Of a stretch of 64,000 nt of DNA, positions 12,948 to 25,841 are shown one piece after another (positions within the stretch are counted from its first letter, which is position 1; each line of letters starts with the position of its first letter). Both the position numbers and the translations under genes were made by a program. The notes under the pieces were generated by a model that was not told where the DNA came from, did not search any database, and was given only the letters and a program-made list of their open reading frames with translations. This DNA is from Maylandia zebra. Lineage: Eukaryota; Chordata; Actinopteri; Cichliformes; Cichlidae. The DNA is taken from NCBI RefSeq assembly GCF_041146795.1, contig NC_135176.1:25045286-25109285 (forward strand), written 5' to 3'.

Positions 12948-13344
12948 CGTGGTGTGCTTGTCCATTCACGCTGACCACGGTCACAGCATTCATTTTCCTC
13001 GTCCACGGGTTCACCTTGGGCGGGGGAGCTTCAGTAAAGTCCTTTTTGTTGCCACCGCCGCCTTTAACTCCCTCCTCGCTTAGCTTGTCTTCGCTGTCAC
13101 AGCCGCCTTTGCTCTCCTCTGTCGCCCGCTTGGAGGTCTGCTCCTCCGAGCCGGTGGTCCCTCCCTGTCCTGGACTGCTGCTGCCGCCTCCGCCGCTCCC
13201 CTGATCGGCGACACCCGTCTGCCGCTTGGCCCCGTCGCCCCGGCCGCTCGCCTCCTCCTTAGGCTCACTGCGGATCACTTTACCGTGCTCCTTCGCTTGA
13301 GCAAGCGGGTTGCCGGGTAGGAGAGCCTCCACCTGAGTGGCCAT
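12948..13344 (-). CDS. larp1: La-related protein 1 (LARP1), first coding exon
   Basis: The ATG at 13,344 opens MATQVEALLPGNPLAQAKEH, closely matching the MATQVE-LLPG start of vertebrate LARP1. A low-complexity Gly/Ser/Glu-rich stretch follows, then FTEAPPPKVNPWT and VNGQ, the conserved N-terminal signature of LARP1 before the region leading to the La motif. LARP1 binds the 5' cap and terminal oligopyrimidine tracts of ribosomal-protein mRNAs and links their translation to mTORC1. The exon probably ends at base 12,948 with G|GTCTGT (132 codons plus one base); a second GT four bases on is possible. The La motif, RRM-like and DM15 exons must lie left of the window. Reading on past the donor gives a short, unrelated tail. 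Confidence 0.9.
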
Positions 13345-13640
13345 TTCCCACCACCGTCTTTCTTCCCCCCTCAGGATTACCAGTCCTCCCCCCCCGGCCC
13401 GAATTCGCCTTCAATTTCAGGGAAACGTGAAGTTTTTCCGCAGAGTCTACCGCCTCTGTGTCGCTCCGAGACAAAAAGAGCTTCAGTCCACGACGCGGAG
13501 CAGTCAGCGCCGAGTTAGAGCATATACAAAAACCCAAGAAACGTCTCCGGGGCCTCTCAGGATTACAACCTTATCTCCACCACTAGTAGCAACATGGATG
13601 ATCCCCACCACGCGATAGAAAGGTGCGCGCACGTACACTG
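13345..13640 (-). promoter_or_regulatory. larp1: larp1 5' leader and CpG-rich promoter region
   Basis: The sequence just upstream of the larp1 ATG and the exon itself are rich in CG dinucleotides compared with the AT-rich surroundings, as expected for a housekeeping promoter. At least two out-of-frame upstream ATGs are present on the minus strand (at about 13,595 and 13,537). The frame from 13,537 runs past the larp1 start and overlaps it. No TATA box is evident. The transcription start is not known. Confidence 0.5.
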
Positions 13641-15597
13641 TGGAGGGGGAGGAGACACGTAAAACGCAGGGAGCGCGCTTTTGGGTCAGGTCGACGTGCT
13701 GCTTTCATGCGCTTCCTCGTCATAAAACCTCTTAATTTCCAATTTGGGAAGTCGTAAAGTGGCTCTTTGTCGGGCGCATTCAAGTGCGATCAGTAACGAA
13801 ATGTATCACTGAGTCACGCTGTGTGTTTTGGACGAAGTTAGCTGTTGAAACCAAGGACTCACACCAAAGACAAAGACATTTTTATAAATGAAAAAAGAAT
13901 TCATCATTTTAATGCATTTTTTTCCACAATGAAACTGGAATAAAAGTGAAACACATCATTTATATATATTAATGACTTTCACATAACAATTGATTTAACC
14001 CAGCTGTCTCAAATTTTGCTGTTGGGGTGTGACTCAGCATGTAAGCCCATCATGCATGAAGTTACAATATAGGAATGACCAATCAAATGCTCCAAAAAGG
14101 TTTCCCATCATGACTTATGACCCTCAATCACATGCTACGTAAAAAAGCTAGTTAAACACCTGTAATGTTTAAGCTGTATTTAACTAAGTAAAGGAAGCGT
14201 GAAGGCAAAATAAAATAACTTAAAATAGCAGTGCCTGTCCCACAGAAAATACTATCAGTGTGAAATGTGTTACAAACATGCAGTCAGCTCTTTTTGAGAT
14301 GACCAAAAAGTCTGTTTATATTAGGCTACTGTTATTGATTTTATACAATTTTATTAGTAAAAGACAACAATGTTGGATGAGATGTCTTTGAACTTTAGGA
14401 GGAAATCCAAGCACCTGTAAAGGTGAGCAATTAATTTTCCCAAGAGGCCACATGCCAACCAGGGACTGTTGTGCAGGGCTGGACTAATGACCTTATAAAG
14501 AGATTAAATAAACTTGTGGGGCCTTCCGCAGTTTCTCATGTGGTATCTCGGAAATATGAAGTGCCCACCCCCTGATCCTGGAGGAAACTTATGCAATTAT
14601 AACCATTATCACCATCTATCATTTCTTATACCCTCGTCTACATCCATGTCAGATTTTTCCGATAGACGTAAACGCACCACGGATCTTTTGATGACGTCTG
14701 GCTCGCTCTTTGGACATGTCACCGTTTCATCACCTTTACCTCATTGACTTGCTGACCAAAACACAAGCTTATTATTGTAACAAGTAGTTTACAAATACAT
14801 GTTCGTGGGTACCACGTGGAATTTGTCCTTTTATATGCTTGTATAGATTGTTTTCTCTCTTTTTTTAATTTTAAAGAAAGGAAAAGAAAGAAAAGGAGAA
14901 AAAAAGGTGGGCATGCAAACCCCCTTCTCAGAGTTCACACACTATACACACACGTGTGCATACCGGAGCTGCACGTGTGTGCTCCCTCCTGATTTCCCCC
15001 CAAAAAACAAGCTCTTCCTATGAAGTTTTCTACTTTTACCGAAACACACAGATGTCCCAGTTGACTATGCGTCCGTTGTTCTGCGTGTGTTTGTGTTGTG
15101 TCTTTAGCGACATTACGCGTGGCTCAGCATTACAGACCCTTTTTTAGCTGGTCTGGTTGATTATATAATGTGCTACTTGATACTCGGCGTGTGTAAAAGC
15201 GAGAGTATGGGAAAGAGGGGACGCGCCTGTGCGTTTGGAGAAAGAAAATGATGACTTGTGTTGAACGCAGAGGGGAAAAGTGGCTGTGCATTAGCAAGCT
15301 GTCCCTCAGGCAAATATTCAGTTTACTGAATGCTCCAACATTAGATTAGAGTCAGAGGCTCTGAGATATAAAATAGCAACATAAAAATATTGCATTCAAA
15401 CTCTATAGTAAAACATTATCTGTGCAGTATACAGTATATGAATATACTAATATAATATATAAGTACAAAAAGCAGTCATGTAGGGCCTGGAAGTACTTTT
15501 AGAGTGTTTTTGGACTGTAGAAATATACAAAACCTGGATCAACCCCGGTTTCCACAATAGGACATAATTAAAGTTGATTTACTCTAAAACATTTCAA

Positions 15598-15765
15598 GTG
15601 AATACAATTTTATTTATTTAGTACTGAATCATAACAGTTGTTGCTTCAGAGAACTTTATATTGTAAGGTAAAAGCCCTGCTAAACCACTGAAAACCCCCA
15701 ACGACCCCCTACGAGCAGCAATGGAAAGGGAAAACTCCTTTTTAACAGGAAGAACTCCAAAAGAA
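15598..15765 (-). repeat. Teleost LINE/SINE 3'-end repeat, reversed
   Basis: Read on the minus strand it gives TTCTTCCTGTTAAAAAGGAG, a CCCCCTA segment, TATAAAGTTCTCTG and an A/T-rich end. This is the inverted counterpart of the repeat at 18,205-18,425 and a common 3' end in fish non-LTR elements. It is diverged. Confidence 0.55.
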
Positions 15766-18204
15766 CTAGAACATTGCATAATACATAAGTTAATGGACGT
15801 AAATATCGTATCTATTCGTATTTCTTGCAGCTAAAATGTGAAATGTACAGGACTGAATAATGCAATATTTCCTTTTCAAATGTACTCCCTGGTGCGGTGA
15901 AGTAGCAAAAAACTAACCTAATATGATACATATAATATAAAAGTGATACAGTGCAAAATACCATTTAAATTATAAATTCTGTACACTGTAAAATAAACAT
16001 ATAAAAGTACAATACTGTAAAAAATTCTCGAGCCACAACTCATGTTGTTATATTCTGCTTTTAAGGAGCAAGACTTTCTTGTAATCTTTTGAGCAATAGT
16101 TCTACAGGCTTTCTGAAGGTCAGTTTTTCTTTGGACATTTGCTGTTTTTTCACTTATTTTCAGCCCACTCCTTACACCTGACTATTTTCAGATGAATGTT
16201 TTTGTCTTAAGCCACTAAAGACTGACCTATGAATCATTCGAGCACAAAAAAAGGCACCTAACTCAAGGAAAACCAGTGTTGTGTCTGCACAACAGGCAAC
16301 TTAACAAAGAAACATTTTTACATTGTATCTTTAGAAACTTTGTTACCAGCAGCTTGCCACAAAAACATAATGAACAACGCCAAATAAAACACAGTTTGGC
16401 AGGCATAAAATATTATTTTTTTAAGCAACAAGTTGATTCTCAAAGAGCTCTTAGCTCAAAAGTTCACATATCTGGGTATGGTGTGCACAGTGTCCTTAAA
16501 AAATTGAGGAAATTGGAAAAGTGGAGGAAAAAAGAAAAGATGGTAGGCCCAAAAAATATCTACAGCAGATGAACAGTATATTTGTTATATTGCAAAATCT
16601 ATCAAAAAAAACAAAAAAACAACAACAACAACCAACAAATCGCAAAACAAAAAATAAATGAAGGGTTTTTAAAAAAGCAAAACTAAATCTGAGTTAGCTG
16701 ATTCTTGATTCATGGAAAAACGCTTTCCAAATAAATATTGCAATCACCAGCTCTACTAAAACACTAACTTCACCAGCTTCACAAAGTGTTTAAAAATAAA
16801 ACATATGTTATGTGTTACAAAGCATTTATAAAAAAAAATTTGACACATCAGCCCAGGAGCTGTAGTTGTTGTACTCAACCAACAGGATTCCTGGAGTGTT
16901 TTCTGAGTAAAGCCAGAACTATGCTGTCAGCCAGTACTGATCATGGCATGCACAAACTTCCTCTTAGCCTACTAATGGCTGCATTATTATGAAGGGCGTA
17001 GCATCAGTTGCTATATTTGAATGACGGGTGTGTGCAAGAGATAACAGTTCTGTGACAAGAGAAAGTAATGAGAAAAAAAAAAGTTTGGTTTGATTTAAAT
17101 TACACCAACCATATGAATGAATTCACACCCATCACATTCCTGCACGCACATTCTCCAGCTTCCTTAAAGCGGGTGGTCCTGACTACTGAGATCAATAAAA
17201 ACTGACAGGTCTCTTTAAAGCTAGCACCACCATTTCTGCAGCATTCATATAGCCATAAATAGTATGCTATTTTTAAACCGACCCAGTAGCAAAGTGACCT
17301 CACTGCAAAGAAACCAACTACACGTTCATTTTTAACATTAAACTATCTCCCAAATCCTCTATTAGGGATGAATTTTCATCTACGCTGCCAACATTATTGT
17401 GTTTTTTTCAGTCAGTGCTTCACCACAGGGAATGCTTTAAAGTTAAAAATAAAAATAAATGCTTAGTGGAAGAGTATTAATTACTAGCTGTTACACCAGT
17501 ACCAATTTGTGATACCAAAACTGTGAAAACTCAGACACCAGCTTATGTAGACCTAAATCTCCCACGTGAATGAGGGCATGGTGAACAAAACTGGACCAGC
17601 TGCTTTTCTCTAGCTGTTATCCACATTATAATCATATAACTGTCATAAAAGTCAGTCGTCCTGCTTTAGTCCTGCCAGAACACAATGTGTTTAAAAAGTG
17701 TGTTCAGGTATCTTAATTAATAAAATACTTTCTTTATTCATAGAGTTGAATATGAATGTTTCCAGCAATACATTTTTTAAATAAGGAACATTAAAGGTAC
17801 AGTGTGCAAAAATCTCACCACTAGATGTCACTAGATTGCAGGTTGCAGTCGATTGGATTCTGTCTTCTTAACCCTTCCAATTAAAGTGCAGAATCCTGGG
17901 TAAGGTGGCCACCGTTCTTCTGTAGTGAGTGTGGGCTGTCAGGCCACTCTTTACCTCAGCTGTCAAAACGTGTCCACATCTGTTTACTTTGCAGGAGGTT
18001 GTAAAACGATTGTGTTGATGAGCCAGGGACGTTCGCTTCTGTCTGATGACAGCAATACTGAAATGAGTTGTCGAGGATATCCTGAAGTTTCCTGTCAGTA
18101 AGCATCACTGTTTTTGCTACTGTTAGCCAGCGTTTGTGAAACTATCTTTGAAGTGGATTTAACATTTTTGGACTCTCTCATGTCTTTTGTCTTCTTCCTC
18201 TCAC

Positions 18205-18425
18205 CCCAACTGTTTGCCCTGAGCCTGGTTCTGCTGGAGGTTTCTTCCTGTTAAAAGGGAGTTTTTCCTTCCCACTTTCTCAAAAGTGCTTACTTATAGG
18301 GGGTCACATGAATGTTGGGTTTTTATCTGTATGTATTATTGTACGGTCTACCTTAGAATATAAAGCGCCTTGAGACGACTGTTGTTGTGATTTGGTGCTG
18401 TGTAAATAAATTGAATTGATTTATA
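18205..18425 (+). repeat. Teleost LINE/SINE 3'-end repeat
   Basis: The segment contains GAGCCTGGTTCTGCTGGAGG, TTCTTCCTGTTAAAAGGGAG, ATAGGGGGTC and TATAAAGCGCCTTGAGACGA, and ends TAAATAAATTGAATTGA. This is a very common 3' terminus of fish non-LTR retroelements. No coding part remains. Confidence 0.65.
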
Positions 18426-20076
18426 TGAGAGGGAATAAACCCTAATACAATGTGAGAATGTAATCAAACTGTTCATCAGAGGGAAAATGTGATTTTTGGG
18501 ATACTCAGGTCTAACATTAGCACAATGTTAGCTGATAACCAGCTGTGTTGATGTTTAGCCAGTTTGTTGTCAGCTTTGCGCAGAAGAGATGGCCACATGT
18601 CTAATCTGCTGTCAATAAGTAATTGTAACAATACTGAAAATAAATAAGCATGTTTTGTGCCAGTTTGTGTGTGTCACAGCCCTGACTTCAGTTTAGGAGA
18701 CGAGGAATGAGGTGAGGAGAGGTCATTTAGATATCAACAAAAGTGATAATATTTAGCAAAAATGAAAAGTGAACTCCAACAGCATTATACATAATTTCAC
18801 TTTTAATATATGAGCCAAATAATGTGCAATTCCAGTGGCTTTCTCACATCGCATGTCACAGCATTCAAACAACACAACAGTGTCTGAATGACATAAATGC
18901 ATCTGCACAGCTGGATGCAGCCTGTAATGTTGCTTATTCCACAAATGAAAAGCAATAAAAATTGATGACCAAAGGTTTTAATGTGGGGCACTGGGGCGCT
19001 TTGTTTACCATCACAATTATAACACTTGGTGGACACTTTCCCAATTTATCCCATAAAGCACGAGACCTAATGAATGTTGTGCAGCAAACTTGGATGAAAT
19101 CAGCATCTAAAACAAACAGGAAGTAGCTTACCTAAGGTCATCTAAGACCCCCCTGAGACATTAAAATAGAGAGTTTATATTATGAATCTATAAATGAAAC
19201 GAGGGAGGCAGTGATAATTGAAAAGAAAGGGAGTATGAGGAAAGATCCCCAATTCTTTGAACCATCTCCCTAGGATCATTGGCCTCTGAGAAATAATTTC
19301 ACCCCAGGCATCTCTTTATCTTTTGTTGTGCAACTCTGGTGTAAACAATGCGACACTTGAAACTGTAATATCTAATCACTGTGTAATTGTAAATGATTGT
19401 CTTTGCAGTCATTTTATTATTACACTGACATCATTAATCTCACTTTCTGGTGTCAGGTTTTAACAGTGCAGTTCTGATGCTTTTGTGGTTTTGATTGAAA
19501 ATAGCACATGACACATCAGCATCAGACCTATGTTGATGATACTTCCTAATCTCTTTCTCTCTCCTCCTCTCTTTTGTCTCTGAAGGGCTACTCAATTCAT
19601 GACAACAACACAACACACAGCTGAGTAGACATACACAAAATACACAAAATGTGGTAAAAATGTGTGTGACTGATGCTGTCACCGCAGCATCAGTCACCGC
19701 ACCATCAGTCCTCCTGTCCTCTCTCGCTCTTTGTTCCTGCACATCCTGCTACTACTTAAGACAGAAGTCGTTCGGTTGTTGCCCGAGTGTTGGATTACCA
19801 TGTTAGTGAAAAGTGACTCTGTTTTGCTCCACACCTACAACTCACCTGTTTTCTCATCTGCACAGAAACCCTGATGTTATCCTGAGAGCCAGTGATCAAC
19901 GAATGTGTGGAGGTGAAATTTGACTCTGACCTGTCCTCGACCGAACTCTCAACCTCTGGAAATCCTATTTCGATGTGTGCTCTTTTGCATTTTGGGAATG
20001 TGTTTTGCTGCTACAGTTCATGTACATTAAGCTGAAAGCAGGAATTTCTGTTGGTATTATAGGCAAATATGTCACA

Positions 20077-20950
20077 TACCCTCATTGGGCACTTTTTTAG
20101 GTACACCATGCTTGTACTGGATTGGTCCCTCTTTTTGCCTCCAAAACTGTTTCAGTTCTTTGTGGTATAGATTAATTTGTCAGAGATCACACAGTTGCTA
20201 CAAATTTCTGCACATTCATCTCCCATTCCAAAAGAGCAACTCTTGTTTTAAAAAGTGCTCTTTTGGATTGAGATCTGGTAACTCTGGATGTTCAAGACAC
20301 CATTGTGATGATCTGAGGCTTTTGATGACTCGAGGTGGATTATCAGAAGACACAGATACGGTCAGCAACAGTTCTCTAGTAAGCTGTGACATTTAAACAT
20401 TTTTTAGTTGGTTCTAAGGGCCCCAAGTTTACCAACAAAATATTCCCCATGCCATCACACCACCATGAGCCCGAACTGCTGATACAAGGCAGGATGGATC
20501 CATTCTTTCATGTTTTTTGAGTCAAATACTGATCCTACCATCTGAATTTTGCAGCAGAAATCAAGATACATAAGACCAGGCAATATGTTTCCAAGTTGCT
20601 ATTGTCAAATCCTCTGCAAATAGCCTCAGGTTCCTGTTCTTAGTTGACAGGACTGGTACCCAGTCTGGGCCAGTGGTCTTCTGCTACTGTTGCTCATCTG
20701 CTTCAAGGTTCATTCAGAGATGCTCTTCTGCATACCTTTGTTAATACGAATGGTTATTTAAGTGACCGCTGGCATCAACAAGTCACTCTAATCACCTTTC
20801 TTCCTTATTCTGATGCTGTTTGAGCTTCAGCAGGGTCTCTTGATCATGACTGCATGCTTCAAATGCATTGAGTTGCTTCCATGTGATTGGCTGACTACAT
20901 ATTTGCGCTAATGAGTAGTTGAAAACCTGACAAAGTGGCTGGAGAGTGTA
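20077..20950 (-). mobile_element. Degenerate Tc1/mariner transposon
   Basis: The left end (GGGCACTTTTTTAGGTACACC) and right end (GACAAAGTGGCTGGAGAGTG) match the two ends of a Tc1-like element widespread in fish. The interior on the minus strand keeps parts of the transposase, for example a segment corresponding to MDPSCL and the region encoding DLNP-like residues near ATTGAGATCTGG, but with many stops and deletions. It is a dead copy. The nearest plus-strand frame (20,085-20,396) is only its shadow. Confidence 0.75.
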
Positions 20951-21695
20951 TTTATTATTGGTCCATGTTTCGTTAGAATTTTAAATTCTGGCTTTTATTA
21001 TATGTTTGATGATATAAAGTTCGGCTTTTACAAACTTTTAGAGTCTGATGGCTATATTCACGTTATAATGGATGCTATTAGCATTAGCAGTGATCTATCA
21101 CAGATATACTGATGTTGGCACATACAGTAGTTCTCTGATTAGCATCAGTAAAGAAACATTGTTTTTTTTTTTTAATTTAACATAACAAAATGCAGAAAAA
21201 AATGCAAAAAAGGTTTTTAGGTTTATCGTTTATAAATTTGGCATTGTTTTCGTGGTGAAGTGGATCTGAATGCACGGTTTACAAGTTTCTAAGTAGTTTG
21301 TGAAATATATCCCGGACGATAACATACAATGAAGCCATATTTTTCCTTTTGCAATGTAACTCTTAACATGTTGTTCTAAAACATCATGAGAAATATCGAG
21401 CAGATATATGAATACTGGAGGTGTTTTTCTCTGAGACACTGGTACTGGCATCTGTCTGAAACATCCAACATGGTTAAATCTCTAACATGTATTTCCACAT
21501 TGTTAAAAAAGTTACATTAGGAGTAACGCAGTTAGGAGCAGTGACTTAGCTGACTGAAAAGATTGAGGAAGGCACTGACTTTGGAGAATGCTGTGCATAA
21601 TATAAACTGATCACAGGTCCAGTTCCTTTTCATTATGTTGCTTTCATTCTCAAGTTTTTCCGTCCCCGGGATCAAACCATACATGTCACAATAAT

Positions 21696-21915
21696 GGGGC
21701 GATCGTGGCTCAAGAGTTGGCAGTTCGTCTTGTAATCGGAAGGTTCGAGCCCCGGCTCGGACAGTCTCGGTCGTTGTGTCTTTGGGCAAGATACTTCACC
21801 CGTTGCCTTCAGTTAGGAGCACTACTGGTGGTAGTCAGAGGGCCTGGTGGCTCCAGTGTCCGGCAGCCTCACCTCTGTCAGTGCGCCCCAGGGCAGCTGT
21901 GGCTATAATGCTCCA
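21696..21915 (+). repeat. tRNA-derived SINE, 5' part
   Basis: GGGGCGATCGTGGCTCAAGA begins a tRNA-like head, and GGTTCGAGCCC at about 21,743 fits a pol III B box. The body has GTGTCTTTGGGCAAGATACTTCACCC and GTCAGTGCGCCCCAGGGCAG, which belong to a common teleost SINE. The 3' tail expected after this is missing; an isolated tail of this type is at 4,698-4,812. Confidence 0.7.
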
Positions 21916-24319
21916 AATAATGAGAAAGGAGGACCTGAAGCTCTCCCATCTGACTTTGGCCACTGTGGGCAGGTTGATAGTCTATCAAAAGGCCGACAGG
22001 GCAAAAACGCTTGAAACCTTGACACAATGACTGATGACTGATGACATGTGACGACTTCCTTTACAGCAGATGTGATCACCCTGTCGTCAGGGTACGCTGA
22101 CTCTGAAACTAAAACTTCTAATAACTTAAACTTAAAGCTTTTATTCTGTCATTAAACACTGACCGATTGCTGTGTGTGCTGAAAGGCATGAATGCAAAAA
22201 GTGTGTGTGTGACAAACAGCAGAATGGAAGTTTGTCAACAAACCACCACAAGGTCTGTTGTGGAGCTGCTTCTTGACTCAGTGGCTTTTAGGTCATTGTG
22301 CAATTGAATGAAGCTGCGTCTCATTTTTAGGGTCACGTAAACACGTGTGAATGACCGAGGAGTGAGGTGTGATCCACTATCAAAACCCCGCTCTATTAAG
22401 TTCCAGCAACCACCACACACCTTCATACCACATAATCTCTGCGCATTTGCACTCAGTCTCCTGTAGATACCGACATACAGACACAGACACACACCGGCAG
22501 CCCTGCTCCTCCCCCATCACGGCCTCACACTGTAAACAGGCTCAAATTTTGTTCATTGGCGGCTGCCTATTCTTTGCGGCCGATGACACTGGTGACATGT
22601 AAAGCTCTCTGGCATTGTCCAGCTCGCTGGAGCTCTTTAGCAGTGTAATCACCAGTGAAATGGCAATGGGCCACTGGGATGAAAACACAAGTCAGCAGCT
22701 GGTCAGCAAATCACAGCTGAAAGCCGTTAAATGGTGGATTTGCCCTGTAAGCAAGACGAGCTCGGGGGCCCTTTGTGGACCCAGTTTGTGAATGCGCAGA
22801 GCTGAAAGGATATTTTTCGTAACAGTTAACGGGCATTTTATAACTCGGCCTTTCACACGTCTGACACATCAAGCTGATGAAAATAGTTTTGAGACTGTCT
22901 AAGCAGACTTCATGTCAGGGCTAGCAGGGTACTGAAAAGTTTGATTAAGGTGTTCAGACAAGCAGAATTCTTATCAGAGTCGAGTGCATTTATTTTAATT
23001 AAAACTTGACACAAGCTGAGCACCTTCTGTACAGATAAAGCACAATTTCCATATATGACTCACAGCCCAGATTTGCTAACTTTACGCTGACAGTGATTGG
23101 AAGATGCTGAAGAGAAACACCTTCACTGTCAAATCAATTTTTAAATTTTTTTTATTTAATTATTTAATTTATTTAGTTTAAAAAACAAAATAAAAAAGAT
23201 TCAGGCAATAAAGGATATGACACTTACACCTCTCGCCAAGGCTCCCGGCAGCAGAGAGACAAAACTGTAATTATCGTCTTGCGGTTGCATGCCTCCAGCA
23301 GTGAAGTTGCAGTTTACATCCATTACTGTCCTGACTCATAATATGGTGGAAGCTTAGGAGGAATTTAATACGCGGGCATTAAAGATTAGTGTCACTATTT
23401 CAGCATCCCACCAAAGTATGATCGCAAACTCTAAGTATGGTGCTAAATAATAAGCAGAATTATTGCAGTTTTCTTTCAAACATCATGAATCTACAGTGGT
23501 GATGAACTTTAACCCTCTTAGATATATTTAATGTCATCACTTAATTTCATGCTATTTCATGTTTACCTGTAAAGTTGAGTTAGATCTCCTTTCAGTCTTA
23601 GTGAACATCTGTGCTAAATTCAGTCCAATGGCGTTTATGAATGGGACAGATCTATAGACAACCCCCAAAACATAATGATTCCTGCTACAAGAATGAATAT
23701 CACAAACAATGTGTGTGCCTGGGGTCTGACGAAAGGCAGGAATGTAATATTGAAAATACAAAAGTGGAGCAATTTTAGCAAAATATGCCCCGTCAGTCTT
23801 AAAGTTTGATCTTTACATCAGGTGCTGGTCTCATGATTGTTGTTTCTTACAGTTCAGCCAATAAAGCAGACCCTATCAAAAAAAGAAATAGAAGGAGAAA
23901 AAGTAATCTTTAAAGCACTGGATAAGTATAAAACTCATGTTTTATCATTTCTGTGAACGGTAGAAGTTAGGAGTCTGAATGTCGAAGCAACTGATATCTT
24001 CCATGTGTTTATGGTTACAAAAAACTGACGAAATGACTTCACTGAAACAGGCAATCAATCACCATGAGGCCACCGCTGCTATCAACTCTCTGCTCCACCT
24101 AGTGGCAGGTCAGGACCAGAGCTCTGCAAACCTCTCCACACCAAAATGAGACATGCTGCATTATGATGTACAGCGGTGTCATAAATTTATATATTTATCA
24201 TGGGCATGAATGTCATGGTAATTTTGATCTTTTAATGATTTCCAGCGTGGAATTAGTTTACAGTTTTAATTACTTTAAAAAACAAGAACTGGGTGCACAA
24301 GTTTGAATTTATTTGGTGT

Positions 24320-25230
24320 GTTTTCCTCATCCACACAGGTTAAAAAGTATATATACAGAAATCTGTACATACACTCCCACTAATATATTGTTAAATGTCC
24401 CTTAGAGGATAAATACCACTAATGTTCCTTGGCTGAATAGCTTCTTGACCAGATGCTTTTAGTGGCCATCAACACGCTGCTGGCATAATTCTGGCTGGAT
24501 ATTTGACCACTTTTATTGGCAGATTATCAGAGTTAATTTAAAAAGTCTTGGCTTCCTGGCACAGATTCGACTTTTAAGTATATTAAAGAATTTTCATTCC
24601 AGAATCTTGATGTTAGCCTTCTTTATCTGTTCAAATCCAGTTTTGATGTGCGTTTGGGACCATCGTCCTGTTGGAGCACCCAGATGTGTTCAAGCTTCAA
24701 CCATCTAGCTGTTCATCTGAGGTGACGTTGAAGAATTTGGAGGTAGTTCTCCTTCTTCACAATACCACCCACTTTGTATAGTGTACCAGAACAACTGGCA
24801 GCAAAATAGCCCCAGAGCATGACGCTGCCACCACCATTAATAAAAAGACAAAAAATGAGGTGCTGGCTCTGATGCATATCAACAGATGCTCCTCAGTAGG
24901 GCGAAGAAATTCAATAAAAAAAGAGAAATTCTTTTAATTGCTTTACCTTTAACAGAGTGCCTCAGCTACCAGCATGACCCTTGACAGTTGGCATAGTTTT
25001 ACAAGTTTTGAAAGCCTCACCTTTACTCCACATTTGGCTCGTCTACGTGGGCAGCTGCAAATTCCAGTCGAGCTTGATGGTGCCAGTTGAGCAGGGACTT
25101 CTTCATCAGTGATGTGAGATCTACTTCAGTGTGGAGAGTGATGCTGGTATTCCAGCTGTTTCCAATTCCAGGCTTGATCTTTCTACATGGTTTCTTTTAA
25201 AAACTCCTTTTTACATAAAATGATTGAAAA
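24320..25230 (-). mobile_element. Degenerate Tc1-like transposon
   Basis: On the minus strand the stretch around 24,760-24,835 reads like the Tc1 transposase segment (GGGSVMLWGYFAASCSGTLY then KVGGIVKKENY), followed by QILQRHLR and a QQD-type position. Multiple stops and an internal deletion with A-rich filler (about 24,835-24,945) break it. The termini are not clear. Confidence 0.65.
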
Positions 25231-25811
25231 CCAGAAGCATTTCATTCGAACATTTTAGAATATCTATCATAGATATATGAAACAGAGCCGTGACAAAAGT
25301 ATTCTTATATAATGGGGTCATTAATGGCATCACTAGTTCACTTAAATTCCTAAAAAAGCACATACCTCACTGACACAAGGATGCAGACTATCCGCGCTGT
25401 AAAAACTGCTTTCTTTGAGCTGCTGTTCAGTTCAGGACGGCTGTTGAGTCACATCGCATTAATACTTGAGGTTCCCACCCTGCCCTAACAGCAATTATGT
25501 GTGTTGCTGGAGCTGCAAAAACAAAAGTGATGCAGTTCATAAAACTGTATCGGCTACTGACCTTCCTGCTTAATGGACTGAACGAAAAAGAGAAAATATT
25601 TCAAGGGCTAAGCATCATCATCGTTATCTGCATCAAGTATGAGCAATGCGCCGCTTCTGTTGCAATACTTTCTGTACATTTGCAGCGGTTGTGACAGAAA
25701 TATTTTGCCAGAAGCCCACACAATGAGTTCTACAGTTATAATCAACTTGCACAGTCTTGCCGTGTACGTTTATGCTCAAAACCCTTTAAGCAATATGTGT
25801 CCTGAGCACGC

Positions 25812-25841
25812 GCGCACACACACACACACACACACGCACAC
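25812..25841 (+). repeat. (CA)n microsatellite
   Basis: A run of CA dinucleotides with one CG interruption. Confidence 0.9.
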
